Shown: one piece after another, positions 1 to 8,967 of the stretch | Layout of the letters: each line of letters begins with the position of its first letter | Position numbering within the stretch: position 1 is the first letter of the stretch | Source: Aliikangiella sp965214955 | GTDB lineage: Bacteria; Pseudomonadota; Gammaproteobacteria; Enterobacterales; Kangiellaceae | Length of the DNA stretch: 64,000 bases | Assembly (NCBI GenBank): GCA_965214955.1 | Contig: CBDCCU010000001.1 | Span: 62,001 to 126,000 of the forward strand | Direction of reading: 5' to 3' | Made by a program: the position numbers and the translations under genes | Notes under the pieces: generated by a model | The model's database searches: none | What the model saw: the letters and a program-made list of their open reading frames with translations, nothing else | What the model was told of the DNA's origin: nothing

Positions 1-1
1 T

Positions 2-1705
2 GAGCGTGTTATGGATTCTAACGATCTTGAAAAAGAGCGTGGAATTACCATTTTGTCTAAAAATACCGCGATCCGTTGGAATGACTATCGCATTAACATT
101 GTAGACACTCCCGGACATGCTGACTTTGGTGGTGAGGTTGAACGTATTATGTCGATGGTAGATTCGGTTCTACTATTGGTTGATGCAGTAGATGGTCCTA
201 TGCCGCAAACTCGCTTTGTTACTCAAAAAGCTTTTGCGCAAGGTTTAAAGCCTGTGGTTGTGGTGAATAAAATTGACCGTCCTGGTGCCAGACCAGACTG
301 GGTTATTGATCAAGTATTCGATTTATTCGATCAACTTGGCGCAACCGATGAGCAACTAGACTTCCCTATTATTTACGCCTCGGCACTTAATGGTTACGCA
401 TCTATTGATGACAGTGTTCGCGATGGTGATATGACTCCATTATTTGAAGCCATTGTTGAGCATGTTAGCCATCCTCAGGTTGAAGTTGATGGTGCCACTC
501 AAATGCAAATTACCTCGCTCGATTATTCAAGCTATGTTGGCGCAATTGGTGTTGGACGTGTTACTCGCGGAAAAATTCGTAAAAACCAGCAGCTAGTTAG
601 CATTGATGCCGAAGGTAAAACCCGCAAAATTAAAGTGGGTCAAGTATTAGGTTATATGGGGCTTGAACGTAGCGAAGTTGAAGAAGCTAACGCTGGCGAC
701 ATTATTGCAATCACGGGCATTGGCGAGCCGCAAATTTCAGATACATTATGCGATCCTGATGTGGTTGAAGCTCTGCCAGCGCTAACGGTAGATGAGCCAA
801 CGGTTAATATGACTTTTCAAGTTAATAGCTCTCCTTTTGCGGGTAAAGATGGTAAATTTTTAACCTCGCGCCAAATTTTAGAGCGCCTAGAAAAAGAGCT
901 TATTCATAATGTTGCCTTAAGAGTTGAGCAGCTAGATGATGCCGATAAATTTAAAGTATCTGGTCGTGGAGAGCTACATTTATCGGTATTAATTGAAACC
1001 ATGCGCCGCGAAGGTTTTGAGCTTGCAGTATCGCGCCCCGAAGTGATCATGAAAGAAGTTGACGGCGTAATGATGGAACCTTACGAGAATGTTACCGTTG
1101 ATATCGAAGAAGAACATCAGGGCACTATTATGGAGCGCCTTGGTAATCGTAAAGCTGAAATGCGCGATATGCAGCTAGATGGCAATGGCCGAGTAAGAAT
1201 TGACTTTTATATTCCATCTCGCGGGTTAATTGGTTTTCAAACCGAATTTATGACCGCTACATCGGGAACTGGCTTAATTTATCATACCTTTGATGCTTAT
1301 GGACCTGCCCATACTGGCGCATTAGCTCAGCGTCATAACGGGGTGCTTATTTCAAATGGTACTGGCAAAGCATTAGGTTATGCTTTATTTAACTTTCAAG
1401 ATCGCGGGCGCCTATTTATTGGGCACGGTGTAGAAGTTTATGAAGGCATGGTTATTGGTATTCATTCACGCGATAACGACTTAACCGTTAACCCGCTTAA
1501 AGGTAAGCAGTTAACCAATGTTCGTGCATCGGGTACTGACGAAAATATTCAATTGTCACCACCTATTATTATGACGTTAGAGCAAAGCTTAGAATTTATT
1601 GATGATGATGAGCTTGTTGAAGTAACGCCTAATCATATTCGTATTCGTAAAAAATATTTAACCGAAAGCGAAAGAAAGCGTGCTTCAAGAGCGCCTAAAG
1701 AGTAA
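2..1705 (+). CDS. typA: Translational GTPase TypA/BipA (5' truncated by window edge)
   Basis: This is the ribosome-associated GTPase TypA (BipA), which acts in 50S assembly and in stress and cold adaptation. The frame is open from base 2, before the first ATG at 11, so the P-loop-bearing N-terminus lies outside the window. Visible parts are the switch I RGITI, the G3 motif DTPGHADFG, the G4 motif NKIDRPGA, the G5-like SALNG, then the elongation-factor-like beta-barrel and the TypA-specific C-terminal domain with SRGLIGFQTEF and the ending RIRKKYLTESERKRASRAPKE. The sequence is close to the E. coli protein throughout as recalled. A strong intrinsic terminator follows directly, so typA ends its transcription unit here. 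Confidence 0.97.
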   Translation, partial: ERVMDSNDLEKERGITILSKNTAIRWNDYRINIVDTPGHADFGGEVERIMSMVDSVLLLVDAVDGPMPQTRFVTQKAFAQGLKPVVVVNKIDRPGARPDWVIDQVFDLFDQLGATDEQLDFPIIYASALNGYASIDDSVRDGDMTPLFEAIVEHVSHPQVEVDGATQMQITSLDYSSYVGAIGVGRVTRGKIRKNQQLVSIDAEGKTRKIKVGQVLGYMGLERSEVEEANAGDIIAITGIGEPQISDTLCDPDVVEALPALTVDEPTVNMTFQVNSSPFAGKDGKFLTSRQILERLEKELIHNVALRVEQLDDADKFKVSGRGELHLSVLIETMRREGFELAVSRPEVIMKEVDGVMMEPYENVTVDIEEEHQGTIMERLGNRKAEMRDMQLDGNGRVRIDFYIPSRGLIGFQTEFMTATSGTGLIYHTFDAYGPAHTGALAQRHNGVLISNGTGKALGYALFNFQDRGRLFIGHGVEVYEGMVIGIHSRDNDLTVNPLKGKQLTNVRASGTDENIQLSPPIIMTLEQSLEFIDDDELVEVTPNHIRIRKKYLTESERKRASRAPKE

Positions 1706-1728
1706 CAGATAACTCGTTCTAATTTTTT

Positions 1729-1760
1729 AAAGCCAATTGATCTTCAATTGGCTTTTTTTT
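1729..1760 (+). terminator. Intrinsic terminator of typA
   Basis: A 12-bp inverted repeat (AAAGCCAATTGA, loop TCT, then its complement) is followed by a run of eight T residues, 24 bases after the typA stop codon. Confidence 0.9.
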
Positions 1761-1831
1761 TAGGATAAATTGAACCTTTAAGGTTATCTCTATTCCAAGC
1801 TAGTGCTTCATTATTAATAATAAGGACAATG

Positions 1832-2197
1832 ATGAGAAAATCGTTGAAAAAAATAACCCTTATTTCTCTGACTGTTGGATTGCTTAATGCTTGTTCTGGT
1901 CAAAGTGCACTTGATATTACTCGCGCTTTATTAGGCTATATACCGCCGCCAGAAGAAACATCAATTGGTGAAGAACTCAAATTAGAATATGAGCGTTGCG
2001 TTAAAATTGGCAGCGAGCCAAATTGTGCCCAAGCAGCTTATGATGTGGTGCGCACGGTGAAAGGGTTAGAGCCAAGAAAAGTGCCTAAAGGCGTGGTGAT
2101 TATTTTAGAAGGTCATGGCGGGCACTTTTTAACCGAAGAAGAGAAACGCCAACAAGCAGAAGAAGAAAGAAAAGAAAAAGAGCAAGAAGAAAAGTAG
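1832..2197 (+). CDS. Small predicted lipoprotein with charged C-terminal tail
   Basis: No family is recognised. The protein of 121 residues opens with a basic, hydrophobic signal peptide and a lipobox-like LLNAC, so it is probably a lipoprotein anchored at the cysteine near residue 21. The mature part has two further cysteines (ERCVKIGSEPNCAQ), possibly a disulfide, and it ends in a strongly charged Glu/Lys/Arg tail (roughly the last 25 residues) that looks helical. Two ATGs are adjacent (1829 and 1832). The AAGGA at 1822-1826 is better spaced for 1832, so that start is preferred. It stands alone between the typA terminator and the aminopeptidase gene. Confidence 0.6.
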   Translation: MRKSLKKITLISLTVGLLNACSGQSALDITRALLGYIPPPEETSIGEELKLEYERCVKIGSEPNCAQAAYDVVRTVKGLEPRKVPKGVVIILEGHGGHFLTEEEKRQQAEEERKEKEQEEK

Positions 2198-2235
2198 CAA
2201 CAAGCGTTCTTAATTTTTTGCCAATTAACTTCAAA

Positions 2236-2276
2236 GTGATTTTAATCAATATATGCTAGGCTTAAGGCGCAATAAT
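2236..2276 (+). promoter_or_regulatory. Possible FNR/CRP-family box and -10 element upstream of pip
   Basis: GTGAT-N4-ATCAA at 2236-2249 matches the FNR consensus TTGAT-N4-ATCAA except at the first base. An AATAAT -10-like hexamer begins at 2271, which is 28.5 bases after the box centre. That is the geometry of a class II activated promoter. This is inference from motif and spacing only. Confidence 0.3.
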
Positions 2277-2330
2277 TAAAATTGTAATAATCAAGTTTCC
2301 AATTTTTAAAGCGCCTAAAAAAGAGCCTCT

Positions 2331-3308
2331 ATGCAAAAACTATATCCTGATATTAAACCTAATCAACGCTACGACATTAATGTTGATTCAGGGCATACCC
2401 TTTATGTAGAAGAAAGCGGTACACCAAGTGGCATTCCTGTAGTTTATTTGCATGGTGGGCCGGGTGCTGGCAATCATAAAAGCGCACGCCGACTATTTGA
2501 TCCCGAAAAATACCGCATTATATTATGCGATCAACGTGGCGCAGGGCGTTCTAAGCCTCATGCGAGTTTAGATGCAAATACTACCGAGCACTTAATTAAC
2601 GACTTAGAGGTTATTCGTAAACACCTTAATGTTGAAAAATGGGTGGTTATGGGTGGCAGTTGGGGGGCAACATTAGCATTAGCTTATTCACAAGCTTACC
2701 CTCAAAATGTTTTAGGCATTATTTTGCGCGGTGTGTTTTTAGGGCGCAAGCAAGATATTGAGTGGCTATATCACAATGGAACTAGCCGAGTTTTTCCTGA
2801 TTATTGGAAAGACTTTCAAGGAGCAATTCCACTAGCTGAACAAGATGATCTAATTAAAGCTTATCACAATAGGTTAACCGGCAGTGATGAGCTAGCAAGA
2901 ATGGCATCTGCTAAAGCTTGGGCTGTTTGGGAGGGGAAAGTAGGCACTTTAGAGCCAAACCCTGATGTGGTTGAGCTATTATCATCGCCGCATACTGCTT
3001 TGAGTATGGCAAGAATAAGCGCGCACTATTTTTTAAACCACTGCTTTTTAGCCGAAAATCAAATACTTGATAATATGGATAAAATCCAAGAAATTCCCAG
3101 TATTATTGTGCATGGTCGTTACGATATGATTTGCCCCTTAGAAAATGCTTGGACATTACAAAATCACTGGAAAAGTAGTGAATTGCACATTGTTCGAGAT
3201 GCAGGTCACTCGACTAGCGAGCCAGGTATTATTGACGCGTTGGTTAAAGCCACCAAAGAAATGCACCAAGTGATAACTCATGATTGCACTGATTCAGCGG
3301 GTAACTAA
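2331..3308 (+). CDS. pip: Proline iminopeptidase (alpha/beta hydrolase)
   Basis: A cytoplasmic serine aminopeptidase of the S33 family that removes N-terminal proline from peptides. The 325 residues show the oxyanion-hole motif HGGPGAG at 41-47, DQRGAGRS at 67-74, the nucleophile elbow GGSWG with Ser110, the acid Asp265 in HGRYDMICP, and His293 in DAGHS. The catalytic triad is therefore complete. The length is normal for the family. The 3' end overlaps the start of dtd by 29 bases, so the two are likely translated from one transcript. An FNR-like box lies about 85 bases upstream. Confidence 0.93.
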   Translation: MQKLYPDIKPNQRYDINVDSGHTLYVEESGTPSGIPVVYLHGGPGAGNHKSARRLFDPEKYRIILCDQRGAGRSKPHASLDANTTEHLINDLEVIRKHLNVEKWVVMGGSWGATLALAYSQAYPQNVLGIILRGVFLGRKQDIEWLYHNGTSRVFPDYWKDFQGAIPLAEQDDLIKAYHNRLTGSDELARMASAKAWAVWEGKVGTLEPNPDVVELLSSPHTALSMARISAHYFLNHCFLAENQILDNMDKIQEIPSIIVHGRYDMICPLENAWTLQNHWKSSELHIVRDAGHSTSEPGIIDALVKATKEMHQVITHDCTDSAGN

Positions 3309-3717
3309 TGCCCAAGTAGTTGTTGATGATAAAGTCATTGGCAAAATAGACCAAGGCATATTAGCCCTAATTGGGGTTGAAAAAAATGATACCCAAGCCA
3401 ATGCCAAGCGGTTATTTGAGCGAGTTGCAGGTTATCGTATTTTTACTGACGAAAAGGACAAAATGAACCTCAATGTCAAAGCGGTTGGTGGCGGTTTATT
3501 ATTAGTGCCTCAATTTACCTTAGCCGCAAATACAAATTCAGGAATGCGCCCTAGTTTTTCTGAAGCTGCGCCGCCTAGTGAAGGCAAACAGCTGTTTGAG
3601 TTTTTTACCGATTATGCCAAACAACACTATCCAATAGTTGAAACTGGCGAGTTTGGTGCCGACATGAAAGTAAGCTTACTTAATGATGGGCCAGTGACTT
3701 TTTGGTTAACGTCTTAG
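3280..3717 (+). CDS. dtd: D-aminoacyl-tRNA deacylase
   Basis: Dtd hydrolyses D-amino acids (and glycine mischarged on tRNA-Ala) from tRNA, a translation quality-control step. The 145 residues are full length and carry the two signature stretches of the active site: the QFTLAA segment with the adjacent MRPSFS, and the C-terminal NDGPVTFWL that holds the Gly-cisPro element. The ATG at 3280 gives the canonical MIALIQRV start even though it lies 29 bases inside pip. The pip-dtd order is common in gammaproteobacteria. Confidence 0.95.
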   Translation: MIALIQRVTNAQVVVDDKVIGKIDQGILALIGVEKNDTQANAKRLFERVAGYRIFTDEKDKMNLNVKAVGGGLLLVPQFTLAANTNSGMRPSFSEAAPPSEGKQLFEFFTDYAKQHYPIVETGEFGADMKVSLLNDGPVTFWLTS

Positions 3718-3788
3718 TTTATAACTTACTTAAGTCAATTAAGCCATTTTCATCTAGATTGTTAAAGCGCAGCCTAACTAGCTCTTTC

Positions 3789-5360
3789 TTATCTGCTATA
3801 AATCTTTGGCTCTTTTGTTGTTTTGGCTAATTTTTTAAGTGCATCTTGCTGAGATAAAAACTGTTGAGTGCAAGTGAATAACTTATGTTGAATTTTCTTA
3901 ACATCAACATTATGCGGAATTTCTGTCCCTGACTTAGTTGCCTGATCTGAAGGGAAAAAACCATAGCCAGCAAGTAAAATGCGCCATGAATCAACGGGGA
4001 AATATTGCCCAATATTTTGCCGATTAATCTCAATATCTATGTCGTGCTTTAAACCACCAGTCCAGCTATTAAGTATATGAATTAACGAGTTAGATAAGTT
4101 TTGATTTTGGCTATTATCGCGCCAATATTGACTGTCGGTTTGCGGGTTATTTGCTCGGCTATTTAAGCGGTAATGTGCCACAATATAATCGCGCACACTT
4201 TCAAACCGTCGGTTAATAATATCATTATATTTATCTTGAAACTGATGAGTGAAATTACCTGCCTCAAAGTTAAGCATAAACTCCAAAATACTCACTTGCA
4301 CTATATGCAGCGCGGTAGCTTCAAGCGGCTCAATAAAGCCTTGTGACAAGCCGATTCCAAGTACATTTTTATGCCAGTGTTTAGCAACACGGCCTACTTT
4401 CATTTTTAAATGCCTTGCTTCTATGGGAGAGTCGAGTAAGTTAAGCTTGGCTCTTAGTTCTGTTTCGGCATCGTCGGCACTAGAGTATTGACTGCTATAA
4501 ACATAACCATTACCAGTGCGGTTAGTGAGTGGAATATCCCAAGCCCAACCATTTGTCATGGCTGTACTTATGGTAATTGAATTTAAGGTTTTTCCTGCTG
4601 GTGTTGGCATCACAACCGCAGCGTCATTAAATAAGTTTTTTGCAAAAGACTCAAACTTTACCCCAAGTGCTTGTTGCAATAAAACGCTGCGAAAACCAGA
4701 GCAATCAATGAAAAAGTCAGCTTTTAAAGTTTGATTATTATTTGGGTTATTATCTAATGTAAGCGACCCAATATTGCCATTTTCGTGCAAATTGGTGTTG
4801 AGCATTCTGGCTTGAACATGGTTAACACCACGCTGTTTTGCTATTTTAGCTAAAAACTGCCCTAAAAGCCCCGAATCAAAATGGTAGCCATAGGCGGTAT
4901 CAAATGGAAAGTTGCTTGTACTAACAGGGGATTTTTGCTGACTGCCTAACAATGATTGCAAAAAGAACTGATCGGGATGAACTTCTACATCATAATCTAG
5001 GCGACGAGCTTTACAATTTTGTGCAAACTGAGCGCTATAAATTCTGTCTAATTCATTAGGAAAAGGATGGTTATAGCTTTCAAAACCTTTCACGCTTGAC
5101 CAACCATCAAATCGAATACCTACTTTGTAAGTGGCATTACATTGGGGCATCCATTCACTTTCTGTTATTCCAACATCGTCAAAAAAGTTTTTTAACGAAG
5201 GTGTTGAGCCTTCGCCCACACCTACAATCCCTATGTCAGGTGATTCAACCAGCGTTATGTTGATATTTTTATCTGCCCATTGATGGATCATATAATTGGC
5301 TGCCATCCATCCCGCTGTACCGCCGCCTAAAATAACAATATTTAAAGGTTTATCCTGCAA
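3789..5360 (-). CDS. Flavin-dependent tryptophan halogenase family protein
   Basis: FADH2-dependent halogenases of this family chlorinate or brominate an electron-rich aromatic ring, classically tryptophan or indole. The 523-residue protein has the N-terminal FAD-binding GGGTAGW at 12-18, the catalytic lysine Lys79 (in YKVGIRF; the same number as the essential lysine of PrnA), the halogenase signature WAWDIP at 272-277, and FIEPLEATAL with Glu347 at the position of the proposed catalytic glutamate. All diagnostic residues are therefore present. It sits alone on the minus strand between dtd and a MITE-like element. No flavin reductase, peptide synthetase or TonB receptor is adjacent, so the substrate is unknown. 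It may act on free indole or on a peptide-bound or natural-product substrate. Confidence 0.9.
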   Translation of the reverse strand: MQDKPLNIVILGGGTAGWMAANYMIHQWADKNINITLVESPDIGIVGVGEGSTPSLKNFFDDVGITESEWMPQCNATYKVGIRFDGWSSVKGFESYNHPFPNELDRIYSAQFAQNCKARRLDYDVEVHPDQFFLQSLLGSQQKSPVSTSNFPFDTAYGYHFDSGLLGQFLAKIAKQRGVNHVQARMLNTNLHENGNIGSLTLDNNPNNNQTLKADFFIDCSGFRSVLLQQALGVKFESFAKNLFNDAAVVMPTPAGKTLNSITISTAMTNGWAWDIPLTNRTGNGYVYSSQYSSADDAETELRAKLNLLDSPIEARHLKMKVGRVAKHWHKNVLGIGLSQGFIEPLEATALHIVQVSILEFMLNFEAGNFTHQFQDKYNDIINRRFESVRDYIVAHYRLNSRANNPQTDSQYWRDNSQNQNLSNSLIHILNSWTGGLKHDIDIEINRQNIGQYFPVDSWRILLAGYGFFPSDQATKSGTEIPHNVDVKKIQHKLFTCTQQFLSQQDALKKLAKTTKEPKIYSR

Positions 5361-5464
5361 TGCTAGATCCTTGTTAGTTTTTTGCTCGCCTCTATTCCTA
5401 TCATAAAGCGGTAAAGCTACGCATTGAGTTCAATGAAAATCAATAAATATTCAAGCTAATCTTA

Positions 5465-5730
5465 TATACCCACTCTCCTTCAAGATGCATGTTACAGTGT
5501 TCAACCAAAAAGCTTGAACAAGGCGCAACTTGCAGGAAATGGTAATCCCTTTTCAAAAGCTGCAACGCAGTGCAAGCTTTTTGGCTGAGCACCCGAAGGG
5601 CAAGGCAGTAAGCCAACCTCTTCTTCGTTATCAATGCTTGAATTAGAATGACTAATCCTGCGCATTAATGCCTCAAATAGGATGGCTTACTGACTTGCTG
5701 AAACATGCATCTTGAAGGAAAGTGGGTATA
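5465..5730 (-). repeat. 266-bp MITE-like element, copy 1
   Basis: The element begins and ends with TATACCC and carries about 27-bp terminal inverted repeats (one mismatch between its two ends). The interior is nearly identical to the reverse complement of the copy at 15568-15833, and both are 266 bp. It encodes no transposase; a 64-codon frame inside is an artefact. It makes up about half of the 507-bp gap between the halogenase and leuS. The rest of that gap (5361-5464 and 5731-5867) shows no gene. Confidence 0.9.
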
Positions 5731-5867
5731 AACTTAATCAGGGCTAGCGTTTTTTCTTTTAAATCACTAGTGAAAGCCGTTAAAATTGCAACAACCTTAA
5801 ATTTGGTCAAAGACAATTTAATTAACAGTTAATTGTGCTAAGTTGCCAAAAACGATCTGAGAAATTA

Positions 5868-8456
5868 ATGTCCATGCAACAAGAATATAATCCAGCCGAA
5901 ATAGAAACTTCGGTGCAAACCCTTTGGGATGAAAATAAAGTCTTTAAAGCCATTAAAGACACAAGCAAAGAAAAATATTACTGCTTATCAATGCTGCCTT
6001 ACCCAAGTGGTCGATTACATATGGGGCATGTTCGCAACTACACCATTGGCGATGTGATTTCTCGTTATCAAAGAATGCAGGGCAAAAATGTATTACAACC
6101 TATGGGTTGGGATGCTTTTGGTTTACCTGCTGAAAACGCGGCCATTAAAAACAAAGCTCAGCCTAGCGCATGGACCGAAGAAAACATTGCCTACATGAAA
6201 AAGCAATTGAAGAGTTTAGGCTTTGCTTACGATTGGGAGCGCGAAGTGACCACTTGTAAGCCCGACTATTATAAGTGGGAACAATGGTTTTTTGCCGAAC
6301 TGATTAAAAAAGATTTAGCCTATAAGAAAACCTCGGCGGTTAACTGGTGCCCAAATGATGAAACCGTATTAGCCAACGAGCAAGTACACGATGGCTGCTG
6401 TTGGCGCTGTGATACACCGGTTGAGAAAAAAGAAATTGACCAATGGTTTTTACGGATTACCGAATATGCCGAAGAACTATTAAATGCTATTGATGATTTA
6501 GATGGCTGGCCTGATAGCGTTAAAACTCAGCAGCGTAATTGGATTGGTCGCTCGCAAGGTGTTGAAATGATATTTAAGTTAGCCGAGGGTGATAAGTCGG
6601 TTTCTATTTACACCACTCGCCCCGACACTCTAATGGGGGTTACCTATGTTGCTGTAGCAGCAAAGCATCCTATTGCTGAGCAAGCGGCTCAAAATAATGC
6701 CCAGCTGGCTGAGTTTATTGCTGAGTGTAATCGCTCAACCACTGCCGAGGCCGATATTGCCACTATGGAAAAGAAAGGTATGTCTACCGGACTAAAGGCG
6801 CTTCATCCAGTAACGGGTGAAGAAGTTGATGTTTGGGTAGCTAACTTTGTCTTAATGGATTATGGCTCTGGCGCAGTTATGGCGGTTCCTGGGCACGATC
6901 AACGTGACTGGGAATTTGCGCATAAATATGGCATTGAAATTAAGCAAGTCATTAAACCTGCCGAAGGTGATGACACCGAATGCGACTTAGCAAAAGCCGC
7001 TTTTGTAGAAAAAGGCGTATTGGTTAATTCGGGTGAATTTAACGATTTAACCTCAACCCAAGCGATTGAAAAAATTGCTGACTGGTTGGTGGCAAATAAT
7101 CTTGGCGAAAAGCGGGTTAACTACCGAATGCGCGACTGGGGCGTTTCGCGTCAGCGCTTTTGGGGCGCGCCCATTCCAATGATTAAATTAGACACAGGTG
7201 AAATGGTGCCTGCGCAAGATTTTCCAATTGAACTGCCAACCCATTTAAAACTCGAAGGGGCAAACTCGCCGCTAGTGAATAACCCAGATTTCCAAGATGT
7301 GGTTGTTGATGGCATAAAAGGCAAACGCGAAACCGATACCTTTGACACCTTTATGGAATCTAGCTGGTATTACGCTCGCTATACTTGCCCCAATAGTCAT
7401 GATGCCATGCTTGATAGTGATGAGGCTAACTATTGGCTACCGGTTGATCAATATATTGGCGGAATTGAACATGCCACCATGCATTTGCTGTACTTTAGGT
7501 TTTTCCATAAGCTAATGCGCGATCAAGGTTTGGTTAATTCTGACGAGCCAGCAGAAAAATTATTAACTCAAGGCATGGTGTTATCTGATACCTTTTTAAC
7601 CCGAGATGAAAAGGGCACTAAAAATTACCATAGCGCCGAAGAAATTGAGTTAGAAAAAGACAGCAAAGGTAAAGTGATTAGTGGCAAATTAAAATCAACG
7701 GGTGAAGCGGTAACTCTGGCAGGCATGGAAAAAATGTCTAAGTCAAAAAATAATGGGGTTGATCCGCAAGCCTTAATTGATCAATACGGTGCCGATACTG
7801 CCAGAATGTACACGATGTTTGCCGCGCCACCCGAGCAATCACTAGAATGGCGAGAAGATGGGGTGCATGGTGCGCATAAATTTATCAAGCGCTTATGGAA
7901 ACTATACATGGAAAATGCGCTGCAAGAAGTTGGCGAGATTGATTTAGCCAAATTATCAGCCGAGCAAAAAGCCCTGTATGGTAAAACCCATGAAACCATT
8001 GCTAAAGTAAGCGATGATTATCACAGGCGTCATGCTTTTAACACCGCAATTGCCGCCATTATGGAATTAACCAATGCAATTGCTAAATTTGAAGTAAACA
8101 ATAATGACGATAAAGCGGTTATTAAGCACGCACTTGATCATGCAGTAATATTATTAAGCCCTGTAACACCGCATATGGCGCAAGCATTATGGCAAGCGGC
8201 TAATAAGCCTTGTATGATTATTGATGAAAAATGGCCACAGGTTGATGAGGCTGCATTGGTTAAAGATGAAGTATTAATGATTTTGCAGGTTAATGGCAAA
8301 ATGCGCGGAAAAGTGAATATTGCTGCCGATGCAAGTAAAGAGGCTATTGAAGCTATGGCACTTGAAAATGAAAACGTAAAGAAATTTATTGAAGGTAATA
8401 CGGTGCGTAAAGTGATTGTAGTGCCTGGTAGATTGGTGAATATCGTTGCAAACTAA
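5868..8456 (+). CDS. leuS: Leucyl-tRNA synthetase
   Basis: Class Ia synthetase that charges tRNA-Leu in the cytoplasm. The protein is 862 residues, the normal bacterial length. It has the HMGH signature at 51-54 inside SGRLHMGHVRNYT, the CCWRC zinc-type cysteines, the editing (CP1) domain with TTRPDTLMG, and KMSKS at 622-626. The frame also opens at a GTG (5835), but similarity begins only at MQQEYNPAEIE. ATG 5868 is preferred because GAGA lies five bases upstream, and ATG 5874 is the alternative. It heads a tightly packed run leuS-lptE-holA-nadD-rsfS with overlapping ends. Confidence 0.98.
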   Translation: MSMQQEYNPAEIETSVQTLWDENKVFKAIKDTSKEKYYCLSMLPYPSGRLHMGHVRNYTIGDVISRYQRMQGKNVLQPMGWDAFGLPAENAAIKNKAQPSAWTEENIAYMKKQLKSLGFAYDWEREVTTCKPDYYKWEQWFFAELIKKDLAYKKTSAVNWCPNDETVLANEQVHDGCCWRCDTPVEKKEIDQWFLRITEYAEELLNAIDDLDGWPDSVKTQQRNWIGRSQGVEMIFKLAEGDKSVSIYTTRPDTLMGVTYVAVAAKHPIAEQAAQNNAQLAEFIAECNRSTTAEADIATMEKKGMSTGLKALHPVTGEEVDVWVANFVLMDYGSGAVMAVPGHDQRDWEFAHKYGIEIKQVIKPAEGDDTECDLAKAAFVEKGVLVNSGEFNDLTSTQAIEKIADWLVANNLGEKRVNYRMRDWGVSRQRFWGAPIPMIKLDTGEMVPAQDFPIELPTHLKLEGANSPLVNNPDFQDVVVDGIKGKRETDTFDTFMESSWYYARYTCPNSHDAMLDSDEANYWLPVDQYIGGIEHATMHLLYFRFFHKLMRDQGLVNSDEPAEKLLTQGMVLSDTFLTRDEKGTKNYHSAEEIELEKDSKGKVISGKLKSTGEAVTLAGMEKMSKSKNNGVDPQALIDQYGADTARMYTMFAAPPEQSLEWREDGVHGAHKFIKRLWKLYMENALQEVGEIDLAKLSAEQKALYGKTHETIAKVSDDYHRRHAFNTAIAAIMELTNAIAKFEVNNNDDKAVIKHALDHAVILLSPVTPHMAQALWQAANKPCMIIDEKWPQVDEAALVKDEVLMILQVNGKMRGKVNIAADASKEAIEAMALENENVKKFIEGNTVRKVIVVPGRLVNIVAN

Positions 8457-8967
8457 ATTGATTAAATGTCTCTTAATTTTAACCACAAGCTTTCTGCTTT
8501 CTGCTTGTGGTTATCAGTTAAAAGGTACGGGGCAGTCTAGCCTTAATAGTGTTGCTGTTGCGCTACAAAGCAATAATATTTATGGCACTTTTGAGAAACA
8601 ACTGCTCAGGCGTTTAAAAGCGCAGCAAGCCAATGTGGTCGCCGGTGAACAAGCCGATTACCAATTAGAAGTGCTTGAAATTAATGATAGTGAACAAGGG
8701 GTTAGCCGAGATGCAACAGGCCGAGCTAACGAAGCCATTTTAACCGTTGAAGTTAAATTCCGCTGGATAAATTTAAAACCGGCAGTTAGTCAGCAAGAGC
8801 AATCTTTAGAGCCAGCTATTTTAACCATTGCCCAAAGCGCACCTTATGTTTTTGACTATCGCGATCCGGTGGCGCGTAAGAATCAGCAACGTGAAACCAA
8901 ACTCTGGCTTTATCAACAAGTTAGTGAGCAGGTAGTACATTATATTGAGCGAAAGAGTCAGTTGTGA
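8446..8967 (+). CDS. lptE: LPS-assembly lipoprotein LptE
   Basis: LptE is the outer-membrane lipoprotein that plugs the LptD barrel and helps place LPS on the cell surface. The 173-residue product has a short signal peptide with lipobox LLSAC (Cys21 as lipidation site), followed by GYQLKGTG, typical of the family. Identification rests on this, the length, and the conserved place between leuS and holA. The start is a TTG overlapping the last 11 bases of leuS, with GGTGA eight bases upstream. The end overlaps the holA GTG start. Confidence 0.88.
   Translation: MQTKLIKCLLILTTSFLLSACGYQLKGTGQSSLNSVAVALQSNNIYGTFEKQLLRRLKAQQANVVAGEQADYQLEVLEINDSEQGVSRDATGRANEAILTVEVKFRWINLKPAVSQQEQSLEPAILTIAQSAPYVFDYRDPVARKNQQRETKLWLYQQVSEQVVHYIERKSQL

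Noticed and set aside
5440..5634. 64-codon minus-strand frame between the halogenase and leuS
   Set aside because: It lies inside the MITE-like element and has no protein features.
5835..5867. GTG start for leuS adding eleven residues
   Set aside because: The added residues have no similarity to LeuS N-termini and lack a good ribosome binding site.
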